Assembly: GCF_032586155.1 (NCBI RefSeq)
Contig: NZ_JAWHTC010000001.1
Location: 868,001-932,000, forward strand
DNA: 64,000 nt
From: JAWHTC01 sp032586155
Lineage (GTDB): Bacteria; Pseudomonadota; Alphaproteobacteria; Rhodobacterales; Rhodobacteraceae
Direction: 5' to 3'
This document shows positions 34,604 through 43,776 of the stretch, piece after piece; position 1 is the first letter of the stretch; each line of letters opens with the position of its first letter. Below the pieces are notes generated by a model. That model saw only the letters and a list, made by a program, of their open reading frames with translations. It made no database searches and had not been told where the DNA came from. A program made the position numbers and the translations under genes.

Positions 34604-37219
34604 ATGAACTTGGAGAAGTTCACCGAGCGGTCGCGTGGTTTCATTCAAGCGGCACAAACGATCGCCATGCGGGAAGATCACCAGAGGCTTCTTCCCGAAC
34701 ACCTTCTGAAAGCGTTGATGGATGATGAACAGGGGCTGGCAAGCAACCTGATCAAACGCGCGGGCGGAGCGCCCGAACGCGTGGTTGAAGCCGTTGAAAC
34801 GGCGATTGGCAAGATTCCCAAGGTCAGCGGCGATGCCGGGCAGGTCTATATGGACTCGGCCTTTGCCAAGGTGACTGCCGAGGCTGAGAAACTGGCCAAG
34901 AAAGCTGGCGACAGTTTCGTACCGGTCGAGCGGATGCTGATGGCGCTGTGCATGGTCAAATCCAAAGCGAAAGAGGCGCTCGAAGCCGGAGCTGTGAATG
35001 CGCAGGCGTTGAACGCCGCGATCAACGATATTCGCAAGGGGCGAACGGCCGACAGTGCCAGCGCCGAAGAAGGGTATGACGCGCTGAAGAAATACGCGCG
35101 CGACCTGACCGAAGCCGCGGGCGAGGGCAAGATCGATCCGATCATTGGCCGTGACGAGGAAATTCGCCGCTCGATGCAGGTTCTGAGCCGCCGGACCAAG
35201 AATAACCCGGTTCTGATTGGTGAGCCGGGTGTGGGCAAGACCGCGATTGCCGAAGGTATGGCGCTGCGCATCATCAATGGCGACGTGCCTGAAAGCCTGA
35301 AGAACAAGAAGCTGTTGGCGCTCGACATGGGCGCGCTGATCGCCGGAGCGAAATACCGGGGTGAATTCGAAGAGCGTCTGAAGGCAGTTTTGACCGAGGT
35401 GACGGAAGCCGCGGGTGAAATCATCCTGTTCATCGACGAGATGCACACACTTGTTGGCGCTGGCAAAGGTGATGGCGCGATGGATGCGGCCAACCTGATC
35501 AAACCGGCGTTGGCACGTGGCGAGCTGCACTGTATCGGGGCCACCACGCTGGATGAATACCGTAAGTACGTCGAAAAAGACGCGGCCCTGGCGCGGCGGT
35601 TCCAACCGGTTTTGGTTGAAGAGCCCACGGTCGAGGACACTGTATCGATCCTGCGGGGCATCAAGGAAAAATACGAGCTGCACCACGGGGTGCGGATTTC
35701 GGATAGCGCCCTGGTGTCGGCGGCGACCTTGTCGCATCGCTACATCACCGACCGGTTCCTACCGGACAAGGCGATCGACCTTGTCGACGAAGCGGCATCA
35801 CGGCTGCGGATGGAAGTGGACAGCAAACCGGAGGAGCTGGATCAGCTGGATCGGAATATCCTGCAGATGCAGATCGAGGTTGAAGCGCTGAAAATGGAAG
35901 ACGATGCGGCCTCCAAGGACCGGCTGGAGAAGCTTGAAAAAGAGCTGGCGGATCTGCAGGAGAAATCCGCCGAGATGACCGCGAAATGGCAGGGCGAGCG
36001 TGACAAGTTGGCTTCGGCTCGTGATCTGAAGGAACAGTTGGACCGCGCCCGCGCCGAATTGGACATTGCCAAGCGTGAGGGCAACCTCGGAAAGGCTGGT
36101 GAGCTGTCCTACGGCGTCATTCCCAAACTCGAGAAAGAACTGGCCGAGGCCGAATCCGCCGAGAGCGACATGATGGTTGAAGAAGCAGTGCGACCGGCAC
36201 AGATCGCAAGCGTGGTCGAGCGTTGGACCGGCATTCCGGCCGGTAAGATGCTGGAAGGTGAGCGCGAAAAGCTTCTTGCGATGGAAGAAAACCTGCATGC
36301 GCGGGTGATCGGCCAGAATGCGGCTGTGACCTCGGTGGCCAATGCGGTGCGCCGGGCGCGTGCGGGGCTCAATGACGAGAACCGTCCGCTGGGCAGCTTC
36401 CTGTTCCTCGGGCCGACTGGTGTCGGCAAGACCGAGCTCACCAAGGCTGTGGCCGAGTTCCTGTTCGATGATGACAACGCCATGGTGCGCGTGGACATGT
36501 CCGAGTTCATGGAGAAACACTCGGTCGCGCGTCTGATTGGTGCCCCTCCGGGTTATGTCGGTTATGACGAAGGCGGTGTGCTGACCGAGGCCGTGCGTCG
36601 GCGTCCATACCAGGTGGTTCTGTTCGATGAAGTCGAAAAAGCCCATCCGGACGTGTTCAATGTGTTATTGCAGGTGCTCGACGATGGCGTCCTGACCGAT
36701 GGCCAGGGGCGCACCGTAGACTTCAAGCAGACGCTGATCATCCTGACCTCTAATCTTGGGGCGCAGGCGCTGAGCCAATTGCCGGACGGCGCCGATGCCT
36801 CGGATGCGCGGCGCGATGTGATGGACGCGGTCCGGGCGCATTTCCGGCCCGAGTTCCTGAACCGTCTGGACGAGACCATCATCTTTGACCGGCTGTCGCG
36901 TGGTGACATGGACGGCATCGTCGAGATCCAGCTGAAACGTCTGGCCAAACGTCTGGCGGGTCGCAAGATCGTTCTGGAGTTGGACGAGGCGGCCAAGACA
37001 TGGCTGGCGGATGAGGGTTATGATCCGGTATTCGGCGCGCGGCCGCTCAAGCGGGTAATCCAGCGTGCAGTGCAAGATCCGCTGGCCGAAGCACTGCTGG
37101 CCGGGGACATCCTGGATGGCAGCACCGTCGAGGTGAGCGCGGGGGCCGATGGTTTGATCATCGGAGACCGCGTCGGGGCGTCGAACCGCAACCCGCCCGA
37201 GGATGCGGTGGTGCACTGA
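34604..37219 (+). CDS. clpB: ATP-dependent disaggregase ClpB
   Basis: An 871-aa Hsp100 protein. Clp N-domain (1-145), first AAA+ module with GEPGVGKT (about 204) and ILFIDEMHTLVGAG, a coiled-coil middle domain (about 410-525; DRLEKLEKELADLQEK), second AAA+ module with GPTGVGKTE (about 607) and VVLFDEVEKAHPDVF, and the C-terminal small domain. It works with DnaK to rescue aggregated proteins in the cytoplasm. Preceded by a sigma-32 promoter and followed by a strong terminator. Confidence 0.98.
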   Translation: MNLEKFTERSRGFIQAAQTIAMREDHQRLLPEHLLKALMDDEQGLASNLIKRAGGAPERVVEAVETAIGKIPKVSGDAGQVYMDSAFAKVTAEAEKLAKKAGDSFVPVERMLMALCMVKSKAKEALEAGAVNAQALNAAINDIRKGRTADSASAEEGYDALKKYARDLTEAAGEGKIDPIIGRDEEIRRSMQVLSRRTKNNPVLIGEPGVGKTAIAEGMALRIINGDVPESLKNKKLLALDMGALIAGAKYRGEFEERLKAVLTEVTEAAGEIILFIDEMHTLVGAGKGDGAMDAANLIKPALARGELHCIGATTLDEYRKYVEKDAALARRFQPVLVEEPTVEDTVSILRGIKEKYELHHGVRISDSALVSAATLSHRYITDRFLPDKAIDLVDEAASRLRMEVDSKPEELDQLDRNILQMQIEVEALKMEDDAASKDRLEKLEKELADLQEKSAEMTAKWQGERDKLASARDLKEQLDRARAELDIAKREGNLGKAGELSYGVIPKLEKELAEAESAESDMMVEEAVRPAQIASVVERWTGIPAGKMLEGEREKLLAMEENLHARVIGQNAAVTSVANAVRRARAGLNDENRPLGSFLFLGPTGVGKTELTKAVAEFLFDDDNAMVRVDMSEFMEKHSVARLIGAPPGYVGYDEGGVLTEAVRRRPYQVVLFDEVEKAHPDVFNVLLQVLDDGVLTDGQGRTVDFKQTLIILTSNLGAQALSQLPDGADASDARRDVMDAVRAHFRPEFLNRLDETIIFDRLSRGDMDGIVEIQLKRLAKRLAGRKIVLELDEAAKTWLADEGYDPVFGARPLKRVIQRAVQDPLAEALLAGDILDGSTVEVSAGADGLIIGDRVGASNRNPPEDAVVH

Positions 37220-37237
37220 TACGCCCGCAAGAATGAG

Positions 37238-37267
37238 ACGGCCCGCCAGATTTGTCTGGCGGGCCGT
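37238..37267 (+). terminator. Rho-independent terminator of clpB
   Basis: A perfect 13-bp stem ACGGCCCGCCAGA/TCTGGCGGGCCGT with loop TTTG, then TTTCC. It lies 18 bases after the clpB stop, between convergent genes. It may stop transcription in both directions, though only the plus side has a short T run. Confidence 0.88.
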
Positions 37268-37289
37268 TTCCTATTTCAGTTTGCCTGGA

Positions 37290-37736
37290 TCACTCGATAC
37301 CGATTGCAACCTTGGAGATCCCGTCCAGCAGAGCCTGAACTTCTTGCATCGGGCCGTCAGGATAAGTGCGATAGCCGATGGTGACCTCGTCGCTGTCCGG
37401 CATTTGCAGGACAAAAATGTTATAAGGGCAATAGACCACGTTCATCGGGTCGGCCTCCATCACCCGACGCGAGATCGCTGCCGAGCAAAAGGAATAAATA
37501 TCGGCCTTCTTGAAGATCGTCACATCTGAGCCGACATCACCCTTGGTGCGTTCCAGCATGTCGCCGGTATGGGATACAGAATCGACCACGAGGCCTGCAT
37601 CGACAATGGCGTTTTCCAGCCCGAAGACCACGTCGTCGAAGCTCTCATCGGTGGTGTAGGTGATTGCGCCGTCATCAGCGTGCACCGGGACGGCGAGAAA
37701 GGCCGCGGCAAAGGCGGCATAGAAATAGCGTTTCAT
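37290..37736 (-). CDS. DUF302-family exported protein
   Basis: A 148-aa protein from MKRYFYAAFAAAFLAVPVHA (37736), a clear signal peptide. The DUF302 pattern is seen in FDDVVFGLENAIVDAGLVV and MNVVYCPYNIFVLQ. Small single-domain periplasmic protein of unknown function. The frame extends upstream to 38216 but overlaps the divergent FMN gene. Confidence 0.85.
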   Translation of the reverse strand: MKRYFYAAFAAAFLAVPVHADDGAITYTTDESFDDVVFGLENAIVDAGLVVDSVSHTGDMLERTKGDVGSDVTIFKKADIYSFCSAAISRRVMEADPMNVVYCPYNIFVLQMPDSDEVTIGYRTYPDGPMQEVQALLDGISKVAIGIE

Positions 37737-37850
37737 CGAATCCTCCGTAACATTCAAAGGCGCGCACGGCTTGCTCCGTGGCTTTGTCCGGCCCACAGTA
37801 ATGAATGACGATGATAAGGCAACTGATACATATGAAAAGGGGAATTTGTA

Positions 37851-39341
37851 ATGAATTTCGCGCTCAATGCCCTGAATGTCCTGATGATGCTGTTCGTCGT
37901 GGCAGTGGGCGTGATCTCGGCCACCATTCTGGTGCTGTTTGTCATCGACCGGATGCAGCGCAAGGATGCGATCCGGCGGAATTACCCGGTGATCGGGCGG
38001 TTCCGGCACCTGTTCTCGGCGCTGGGCGAGTTCTTCCGGCAGTATTTCTTTGCCATGGATCGCGAGGAAATGCCGTTCAATCGGGCGCAGCGGGATTGGG
38101 TGGAGCGGACTTCTGACGGGGGCGGCAATACCGTTGCCTTTGGCTCGACAAGGAGTCTGGGTGTACCGGGGACGCCGATCTTTATGAACGCGGCCTTTCC
38201 GCCACTGGAAGAGCAATTTGCCGAAACACGGCCGATGGTAATCGGGCCGGGGGCGGCGGTGCCTTTTGTCGCCAAGTCGATTTTCAACATCTCAGGCATG
38301 AGCTATGGCGCGCTGTCACGACCCGCGGTGCGAGCGCTGAGCCGCGGTGCGGCCAAGGCCGGTGTCTGGATGAATACGGGCGAAGGGGGCTTGAGTCCGT
38401 TTCACCTGGAAGGGGGCTGTGACGTGGTGTTCCAGATCGGCACGGCGAAATACGGTGTGCGTGACGGCGAGGGACATCTGAGCGATCAACGGCTGCGCGA
38501 AGTGGCCGAGAACCCGCATGTGAAGATGTTCGAGCTTAAGCTGGCACAGGGCGCCAAACCCGGCAAGGGCGGCATCCTTCCAGGTGAGAAGGTGAGCGAA
38601 GAGATCGGCAAGATACGGGGTATCGAACCGGGCAAGCCGTCGATTTCACCCAACCGGCATACCGAAATCGATGGATGGGGCGATCTGCTGGACATGATTG
38701 CCCATATCCGCACCGTGACGGGCAAGCCGGTGGGGTTCAAGACGGTACTGGGCTCGTCTGATCCATGGGAAGAATTTTTTACCCTGATTGACGAACGCGG
38801 GGCGGAGAGTGCACCGGATTTCATCACTATCGATGGGGGAGAGGGCGGCACCGGGGCGGCACCGATGCCCTTGATCGATTTGGTGGGGATGCCCATTCGT
38901 GAAGCGCTGCCGCGGATCGTTGATCTCCGCGACCGCCATGGGCTGCATGACCGCATTCGGATCATTGCCAGCGGCAAGCTTGTCAATCCCGGCGACGTGG
39001 CCTGGGCGATCTGCGCGGGCGCTGATTTTGTTACCTCGGCACGCGGGTTCATGTTCTCGTTGGGCTGTATTCAGGCTTTGAAATGCAATCGCAACACCTG
39101 TCCGACAGGGATCACCACCCATGACGCGCGTTTGCAGCGTGGGTTGGTTGTCGAGGAAAAGGATGACCGTGTGGCACATTATGCCAAGGGGATCATTAAG
39201 GAGATCGAGACCATTGCCCATTCGGTCGGCGTGACGGAGCCGCGTCAGATGCGGCGGCGGCATGTGCGGATCGTGCAGGCGGATGGGCGCTCGGTACCGA
39301 TGAATCAGCTGTTTCCAAGCGTGGATTTGGGGGCAAGCTAA
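37851..39341 (+). CDS. FMN-binding glutamate-synthase-family protein
   Basis: A 496-aa protein. An N-terminal membrane helix (residues 8-33) and a basic stretch are followed by the GltB-like synthase barrel (FNISGMSYGALSRPAVRALS; DFITIDGGEGGTGAAPMPLI). Three Cys in CIQALKCNRNTCPTG suit a 3Fe-4S cluster. It lacks the amidotransferase domain, so it is not a full glutamate synthase; its reaction is unknown. AAAAGGGGA precedes the start. Its stop overlaps the convergent MFS gene by 4 bases. Confidence 0.85.
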   Translation: MNFALNALNVLMMLFVVAVGVISATILVLFVIDRMQRKDAIRRNYPVIGRFRHLFSALGEFFRQYFFAMDREEMPFNRAQRDWVERTSDGGGNTVAFGSTRSLGVPGTPIFMNAAFPPLEEQFAETRPMVIGPGAAVPFVAKSIFNISGMSYGALSRPAVRALSRGAAKAGVWMNTGEGGLSPFHLEGGCDVVFQIGTAKYGVRDGEGHLSDQRLREVAENPHVKMFELKLAQGAKPGKGGILPGEKVSEEIGKIRGIEPGKPSISPNRHTEIDGWGDLLDMIAHIRTVTGKPVGFKTVLGSSDPWEEFFTLIDERGAESAPDFITIDGGEGGTGAAPMPLIDLVGMPIREALPRIVDLRDRHGLHDRIRIIASGKLVNPGDVAWAICAGADFVTSARGFMFSLGCIQALKCNRNTCPTGITTHDARLQRGLVVEEKDDRVAHYAKGIIKEIETIAHSVGVTEPRQMRRRHVRIVQADGRSVPMNQLFPSVDLGAS

Positions 39342-40549
39342 ACTGCCGTACCCAGCCGTGCTTCGCGCCGCATCACCAGTAGAATCATCACGATCCCGAT
39401 CACCGTCGAGAGTGTCATCAGCAGCACCAGGGGAAAAGCGCTGGTGCCGTCCTTGAGTAGCAGGCCTGACAGGGCTGACAGTCCGGCCCCTCCGGCCAGC
39501 ATCAGAGCGCCACTGAGCCCCGATGCGGTGCCGGCCAGCTCCGGGCGCACAGATAGCGCACCAGACATACCGTTGGGGATGCTGACCCCATTGCCGACCC
39601 CCACCGGTACCATCAAGGCAAAGAAGGTCCAGAGCTGTTGGGCGCCGGCGAGTTCCAGCGCGAAGGAGGTGCCAACGCCAAGTAACGTAAAGAGGAACCC
39701 CAGCAGGATCATGCGGTTGACACCGATCCGCGAGGAATAGCGCCCGGCAAAGAAATTGCCGAAAAAGTAGCCCAGAGAAGGCGACGCGAAATAGAGTCCC
39801 AATTCCTGTGGTTCGAGATGGAAGACATTACTGGCAATGAAGGGCGCTCCGCCCAGGAAAGAAAAGAATGATCCGGCGGCGAACAGGGTGGACAGGCTGT
39901 AACCCCAGAACCGTGGGCTTTTAAGAAGCTCGGGCATCTCGCGATACTGCTGGGCGAGCGTAAACCCGGAAGGTCGGGCCGTTTCTCCCATATCGGCCCA
40001 GGCCAATGCCAACGTTGCCAGGCCGGCAGCAAAGAGCAGCCAGAAATTGGCGTGCCAGCCGAAATGCTGTTCCAGATAACCGCCGATCGCCGGGCCGATC
40101 ATCGGGACGATCGCCATGCCCATGGTGACGTAGGCGATCTTGGAGCCGGATTCTTCTGCCGGGGTGGTGTCACGGACCACGGCGCGGGAAAGCACCATGG
40201 CGACGGCGACACTGGCTTGTAGCATGCGGAACGACAGAAACATTGTGGCATTGGTGGACGCCAGGCAGCCAAGCGTGGCCACAAGGTAGATCAGAAGCCC
40301 GGCCAAGATTACACGGCGGCGACCGTATTTGTCCGATATCGGACCTATCACCATCTGCAGCGCGGCGTTGACGAAGAGGTAGACGCCCACTGACAGGCCA
40401 ATCACTGCGGGAGAAGTATTGAAATACGCCGCCATGCCGGGCAAGGAAGGCAGGAATAGGTTCATCGCCAGCGCCGACATGCCCGAGAGAGCAATCAGCG
40501 TGCCGATATGTGGTGGACTGTTGCGATCAAGGAATTGCGGCGGTGGCAT
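39338..40549 (-). CDS. Bcr/CflA-type multidrug MFS transporter
   Basis: A 403-aa protein from MPPPQFLDRNSPPHIGTLIA (40549). Twelve helices; MFS motif A in GPISDKYGRRRVILAG and motif-C-like GMAIVPMIGPAIGGYL in helix 5, as in drug/H+ antiporters. The frame open to 40675 encodes no extra helix. It is divergent from pccB across a spacer rich in TTTGC motifs, so PccR could affect it too. Confidence 0.88.
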   Translation of the reverse strand: MPPPQFLDRNSPPHIGTLIALSGMSALAMNLFLPSLPGMAAYFNTSPAVIGLSVGVYLFVNAALQMVIGPISDKYGRRRVILAGLLIYLVATLGCLASTNATMFLSFRMLQASVAVAMVLSRAVVRDTTPAEESGSKIAYVTMGMAIVPMIGPAIGGYLEQHFGWHANFWLLFAAGLATLALAWADMGETARPSGFTLAQQYREMPELLKSPRFWGYSLSTLFAAGSFFSFLGGAPFIASNVFHLEPQELGLYFASPSLGYFFGNFFAGRYSSRIGVNRMILLGFLFTLLGVGTSFALELAGAQQLWTFFALMVPVGVGNGVSIPNGMSGALSVRPELAGTASGLSGALMLAGGAGLSALSGLLLKDGTSAFPLVLLMTLSTVIGIVMILLVMRREARLGTAV

Positions 40550-40627
40550 TGGGCTTCGGCTCGGACTGACAGGTGACGCCCGACTAGAACAGGTCGTGGG
40601 CGGATTGACCAGATGGCACACTTGGGG

Positions 40628-40703
40628 TTTGCATCTTCCGTCACGGAATTTGCATAGTTGCAGTTTGCTAACCATGTCTTCTCATTTGTTTGCAAATTTG
40701 CGG
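40628..40703 (+). promoter_or_regulatory. PccR-type motif cluster upstream of pccB
   Basis: TTTGC occurs at 40628, 40649, 40664, 40689 and 40697. The last two make TTTGCAAATTTGC, with an 8-bp period and TTTGCAAA a perfect palindrome (40689-40696). The same tandem arrangement is upstream of pccR. It lies 70-140 bases before the pccB start. Likely PccR binding region. Confidence 0.75.
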
Positions 40704-40770
40704 AATTTTCCTTCCGCCGCGGTGCAGCGCCGGATATGTTGCGTCAAATCGGCCTGACGGGAGAGACCCC

Positions 40771-42303
40771 ATGAAAGACATTTTGAACGAGCTTGACAAC
40801 CGCCGCGAAGTTGCACGGTTGGGTGGCGGCGAAAAGCGGATTGCGGCACAGCATTCCAAGGGAAAACTGACCGCACGCGAGCGGATTGAACTGCTGCTCG
40901 ATGAGGGCTCTTTCGAAGAGTTTGATATGTTTGTTAGCCACCGATGCACCGATTTCGGCATGGAAAATCAAAAGGTTGCCGGCGATGGCGTTGTCACGGG
41001 CTGGGGTACGATCAATGGCCGGATGGTTTACGTGTTCAGCCAGGATTTTACCGTTTTCGGTGGCTCGCTTTCGGAAACCCACGCCCAGAAAATCTGCAAG
41101 ATCATGGATATGGCGGTGCAGAATGGCGCGCCTGTCATTGGCCTGAACGACTCGGGTGGGGCGCGGATTCAGGAAGGTGTCGCCTCGCTTGCCGGTTACG
41201 CCGACGTATTCCAGCGTAATATCATGGCCTCGGGCGTGGTACCGCAGATTTCCGTGATCATGGGGCCGTGCGCTGGTGGGGCGGTCTACTCGCCCGCAAT
41301 GACAGACTTCATCTTCATGGTGAAGGACACCTCCTATATGTTCGTTACCGGTCCGGACGTGGTGAAGACCGTAACCAACGAAGTGGTGACCGCCGAGGAA
41401 CTGGGTGGGGCATCAACCCACACAAAGAAATCTTCGGTCGCCGATGGGGCATTTGAAAACGACGTGGAGGCGCTGGCCGAAGTGCGCCGCCTCGTCGATT
41501 TCCTGCCTTTGAACAATCGCGAAAAGCCGCCCGTGCGTCCGTTCTTTGACGCACCGGGCCGTCTGGATAGCAGCCTTGATACGATCATCCCGGACAACCC
41601 AAATACGCCCTACGACATGAAGGAGTTGATTCTGAAGGTCGCAGACGAGGGTGACTTCTACGAAATCCAAGAGGATTTTGCCAAGAACATCATCACCGGT
41701 TTCATCCGCATCGAGGGTCAAACGGTAGGTGTCGTTGCCAACCAGCCGATGGTCCTGGCCGGCTGCCTTGATATCGACAGCTCGCGCAAGGCCGCCCGGT
41801 TCGTACGCTTCTGCGATGCGTTCGAAATTCCGATCCTCACTTACGTCGACGTGCCGGGATTTCTGCCGGGGACCGGCCAGGAGTATGGCGGCGTGATCAA
41901 GCACGGTGCAAAGCTGTTGTTTGCCTATGGTGAGGCGACGGTGCCCAAGGTGACAGTGATTACCCGCAAGGCTTATGGCGGCGCCTATGACGTGATGGCG
42001 TCCAAGCACCTGCGTGGCGATTTCAACTATGCCTGGCCCACCGCCGAAATCGCTGTGATGGGTGCCAAGGGGGCAACCGAGATCATTCATCGCGCTGATC
42101 TTGGCGACGAAGAGAAGATCGCGGCACACACGGCGGAATATGAAAAGAACTTCGCCAACCCGTTCAAGGCAGCAGAACGTGGCTTCATTGACGAGGTGAT
42201 CATGCCGCATTCGACCCGCAAGCGCGTGGCGCGCGCGTTCGCGTCGCTGCGCAACAAGAAACTCCAGAACCCCTGGAAAAAGCACGATAACATCCCGCTC
42301 TGA
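40771..42303 (+). CDS. pccB: Propionyl-CoA carboxylase, beta (carboxyltransferase) subunit
   Basis: A 510-aa protein from MKDILNELDNRREVARLGGG (40771); the frame is open to 40690 but the family starts here, after GGGAGAG. Carboxyltransferase domain pair (residues 10-260 and 275-505), with oxyanion loops NDSGGARIQEGVASLAGYAD and GGAYDVMASKHLRGD. With PccA it carboxylates propionyl-CoA to methylmalonyl-CoA. First gene of the pcc cluster. Confidence 0.97.
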   Translation: MKDILNELDNRREVARLGGGEKRIAAQHSKGKLTARERIELLLDEGSFEEFDMFVSHRCTDFGMENQKVAGDGVVTGWGTINGRMVYVFSQDFTVFGGSLSETHAQKICKIMDMAVQNGAPVIGLNDSGGARIQEGVASLAGYADVFQRNIMASGVVPQISVIMGPCAGGAVYSPAMTDFIFMVKDTSYMFVTGPDVVKTVTNEVVTAEELGGASTHTKKSSVADGAFENDVEALAEVRRLVDFLPLNNREKPPVRPFFDAPGRLDSSLDTIIPDNPNTPYDMKELILKVADEGDFYEIQEDFAKNIITGFIRIEGQTVGVVANQPMVLAGCLDIDSSRKAARFVRFCDAFEIPILTYVDVPGFLPGTGQEYGGVIKHGAKLLFAYGEATVPKVTVITRKAYGGAYDVMASKHLRGDFNYAWPTAEIAVMGAKGATEIIHRADLGDEEKIAAHTAEYEKNFANPFKAAERGFIDEVIMPHSTRKRVARAFASLRNKKLQNPWKKHDNIPL

Positions 42304-42314
42304 GGACGTTGTAG

Positions 42315-42782
42315 ATGCGGTGGTCAATCCTCATAGCTGTGCTGGCCCTTGCTGCGTGCAAGGACGGGTCAGAGCCTGTGTCGCAAGAGGCAAGCCCGGT
42401 TCTGGCCGAGCTTGCCGCGCGTACAGCGGCAGAGGGGCGGCCAGAAGTCCCGGCCTTGCCTTCGGGCATGGCGGCAGGGTTGCAGGAGGTCCGCTTCGAC
42501 GAAAAACCGGACGGGCAGTTCAGCTATTTCCGCTTCCGTTTCGTCGTCCCGGCGATTGCCGGGGCGCGGCCCAAGGGGGTTGAAGAGCGGGCCGGGGACA
42601 TGGAATTCCTGTGCAACGAATACGCGTTGAAAACCCTGTCAGGAACGCCGCGTGCCTATGACCGGATCGTCATTTCGATGGCCGACCAGGAAACCGAATT
42701 TGGCGTTGCTAATCCACAAGCCACCCAGTTTTTCGAAAGCTTCCGCGTCGAAAACGGGGTCTGCATCTGGGAGGATTTTTGA
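42315..42782 (+). CDS. Conserved lipoprotein between pccB and pccA
   Basis: A 155-aa protein with a lipobox near the N-terminus (MRWSILIAVLALAACKDG, Cys15). The mature part (FSYFRFRFVVPAI; MEFLCNEYAL; IVISMADQETEFG) looks like a small folded domain; it resembles a family annotated in Rhodobacteraceae as an uncharacterised DUF, and I cannot name it with certainty. It starts 11 bases after pccB. Role unknown. Confidence 0.8.
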   Translation: MRWSILIAVLALAACKDGSEPVSQEASPVLAELAARTAAEGRPEVPALPSGMAAGLQEVRFDEKPDGQFSYFRFRFVVPAIAGARPKGVEERAGDMEFLCNEYALKTLSGTPRAYDRIVISMADQETEFGVANPQATQFFESFRVENGVCIWEDF

Positions 42783-42896
42783 TGCGGCCACAACATCTTG
42801 CGGATCGGCGCGTGTTGCGACCCCTGGTTGAGGCTTTGGAGTCACAGGCTGTGGGCAGCTTTGGGGATAAGTATCAATTGTCGCCGGATTCCGGTA

Positions 42897-42990
42897 TGTT
42901 ACGGGCGGGTTCTCTCCAGGACCCGCATACCTCGTACGAGGGGCAGGAAGGGTCAACGAACCCGGAACTGTCCGTAACAAGAGACAGGAG
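42897..42990 (+). ncRNA. Candidate structured leader RNA before the 46-aa lipoprotein gene
   Basis: Nested complementary segments: TGTTACGG (42897-42904) with CCGTAACA (42972-42979) closes a region holding GCGGGT/ACCCGC (42905-42926), the palindrome CCTCGTACGAGG (42930-42941) and a short GGGT/ACCC pair. CTGTC/GACAG (42968-42972 and 42983-42987) sits next to the Shine-Dalgarno CAGGAG. This could be a regulatory or stabilising 5' leader, or an sRNA. No known riboswitch class is recognised. Confidence 0.4.
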
Positions 42991-42996
42991 AAACAG

Positions 42997-43137
42997 ATGT
43001 CGAAAGCCATCAAGAGCGTTCTGGTTCTTGGCCTCGCAGCCCTCGTGGTTGCATGCGCCCAGCCGGAAGAAGAATACGTCGTGGTCGATCCCGAGCCTAT
43101 CTCGGTCGAACCGACTTACACCGGTAAATACAAGTAA
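42997..43137 (+). CDS. Very small lipoprotein (46 aa)
   Basis: A 46-codon gene starting MSKAIKSVLVLGLAALVVAC, a signal peptide and lipobox (VVAC), then an acidic tail AQPEEEYVVVDPEPISVEPT ending YTGKYK. AGGAG lies 7 bases before the ATG. Outer-membrane-type small lipoprotein similar to others common in Rhodobacteraceae. A G/C hairpin (CGGGCC-TTGC-GGCCCG, 43151-43166) follows the stop. Confidence 0.75.
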   Translation: MSKAIKSVLVLGLAALVVACAQPEEEYVVVDPEPISVEPTYTGKYK

Positions 43138-43203
43138 TCGGTCTTTGGGGCGGGCCTTGCGGCCCGTCCCGCCTTACCGCCCCTGCAATCCGGGGGGCGG
43201 GAC

Positions 43204-43572
43204 ATGCTGAAACATCGCGGCTTTCCCGGGCGTCTTCCCGGTACGGATTTCCAGTTTACAATTCGAAGGGCCAACCCGCGCGGCGTGACCGAGATCACCC
43301 GGCGCGAGCGCTACCGTGATCGGCGCACACCGGACAAGAAGGCCGATCAGGCCTTTCTGAGGGCCCTGTGGGAGCATTTTGGTGATGCACCTTTCGAACG
43401 CGGCAACCTGGATGCTGGGCGTTTGAGCTGGCTTTTTGGTCGCGAGGTGGTGGCGGCAGAGGATCCGTTCGATCCAGCCAATTATGAAGCCATGCTGCAG
43501 ATTGATGAGGATGTGGCGCGGGCCAGCTTTCCCGAGGCGTTTGCCGAGGACTTTCCGGAGGGATCGGCATGA
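43204..43572 (+). CDS. Conserved hypothetical protein in the pcc cluster
   Basis: A 122-aa soluble protein, basic N-terminal half (FTIRRANPRGVTEITRRERY) and acidic C-terminal half (DEDVARASFPEAFAEDFPEG). No signal peptide or known domain. It lies on the same strand as pccB and pccA. Coding is supported by codon use and amino-acid composition; function unknown. Confidence 0.6.
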   Translation: MLKHRGFPGRLPGTDFQFTIRRANPRGVTEITRRERYRDRRTPDKKADQAFLRALWEHFGDAPFERGNLDAGRLSWLFGREVVAAEDPFDPANYEAMLQIDEDVARASFPEAFAEDFPEGSA

Positions 43573-43732
43573 TTCAGCCGGGCAGAGGCAAAAATAGGCG
43601 TATCTCAGCGCATTTTGCCCGCGGGGATTGTGCGGGCTTGGCATATCCATCCGTTCGGGCAAGGCTCACAGATGTAGTGGCGGTCTTCAGCGAGACCGAG
43701 ACGCATTGTCTGAACCGTTACCCTTCCCCTAA

Positions 43733-43776
43733 GGGGCGGATTGGTTATCCCCAAGGCCATCCGCCCCAATTTTTTT
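43733..43776 (+). terminator. Rho-independent terminator with no annotated gene just upstream
   Basis: Perfect 9-bp stem GGGGCGGAT (43733-43741) and ATCCGCCCC (43759-43767), 17-base loop, then seven T (43770-43776). It lies 160 bases after the nearest gene stop within a 340-bp gene-free stretch (43573-43912). It could end the 122-aa gene's transcript or a small RNA. The T run leads straight into a palindromic TTTTTGCAAAAA, which resembles a PccR half-site pair. Confidence 0.7.

Noticed and set aside
42897..42979. A tRNA gene (83-nt clover-like fold)
   Set aside because: There is no TTCGA loop, D-loop GG or CCA-type acceptor pattern on either strand, so it is reported only as a structured leader.
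42779..43210. 143-aa frame over the 46-aa lipoprotein gene
   Set aside because: The 46-aa gene in another frame has a perfect signal peptide, lipobox and Shine-Dalgarno; the longer frame has none.
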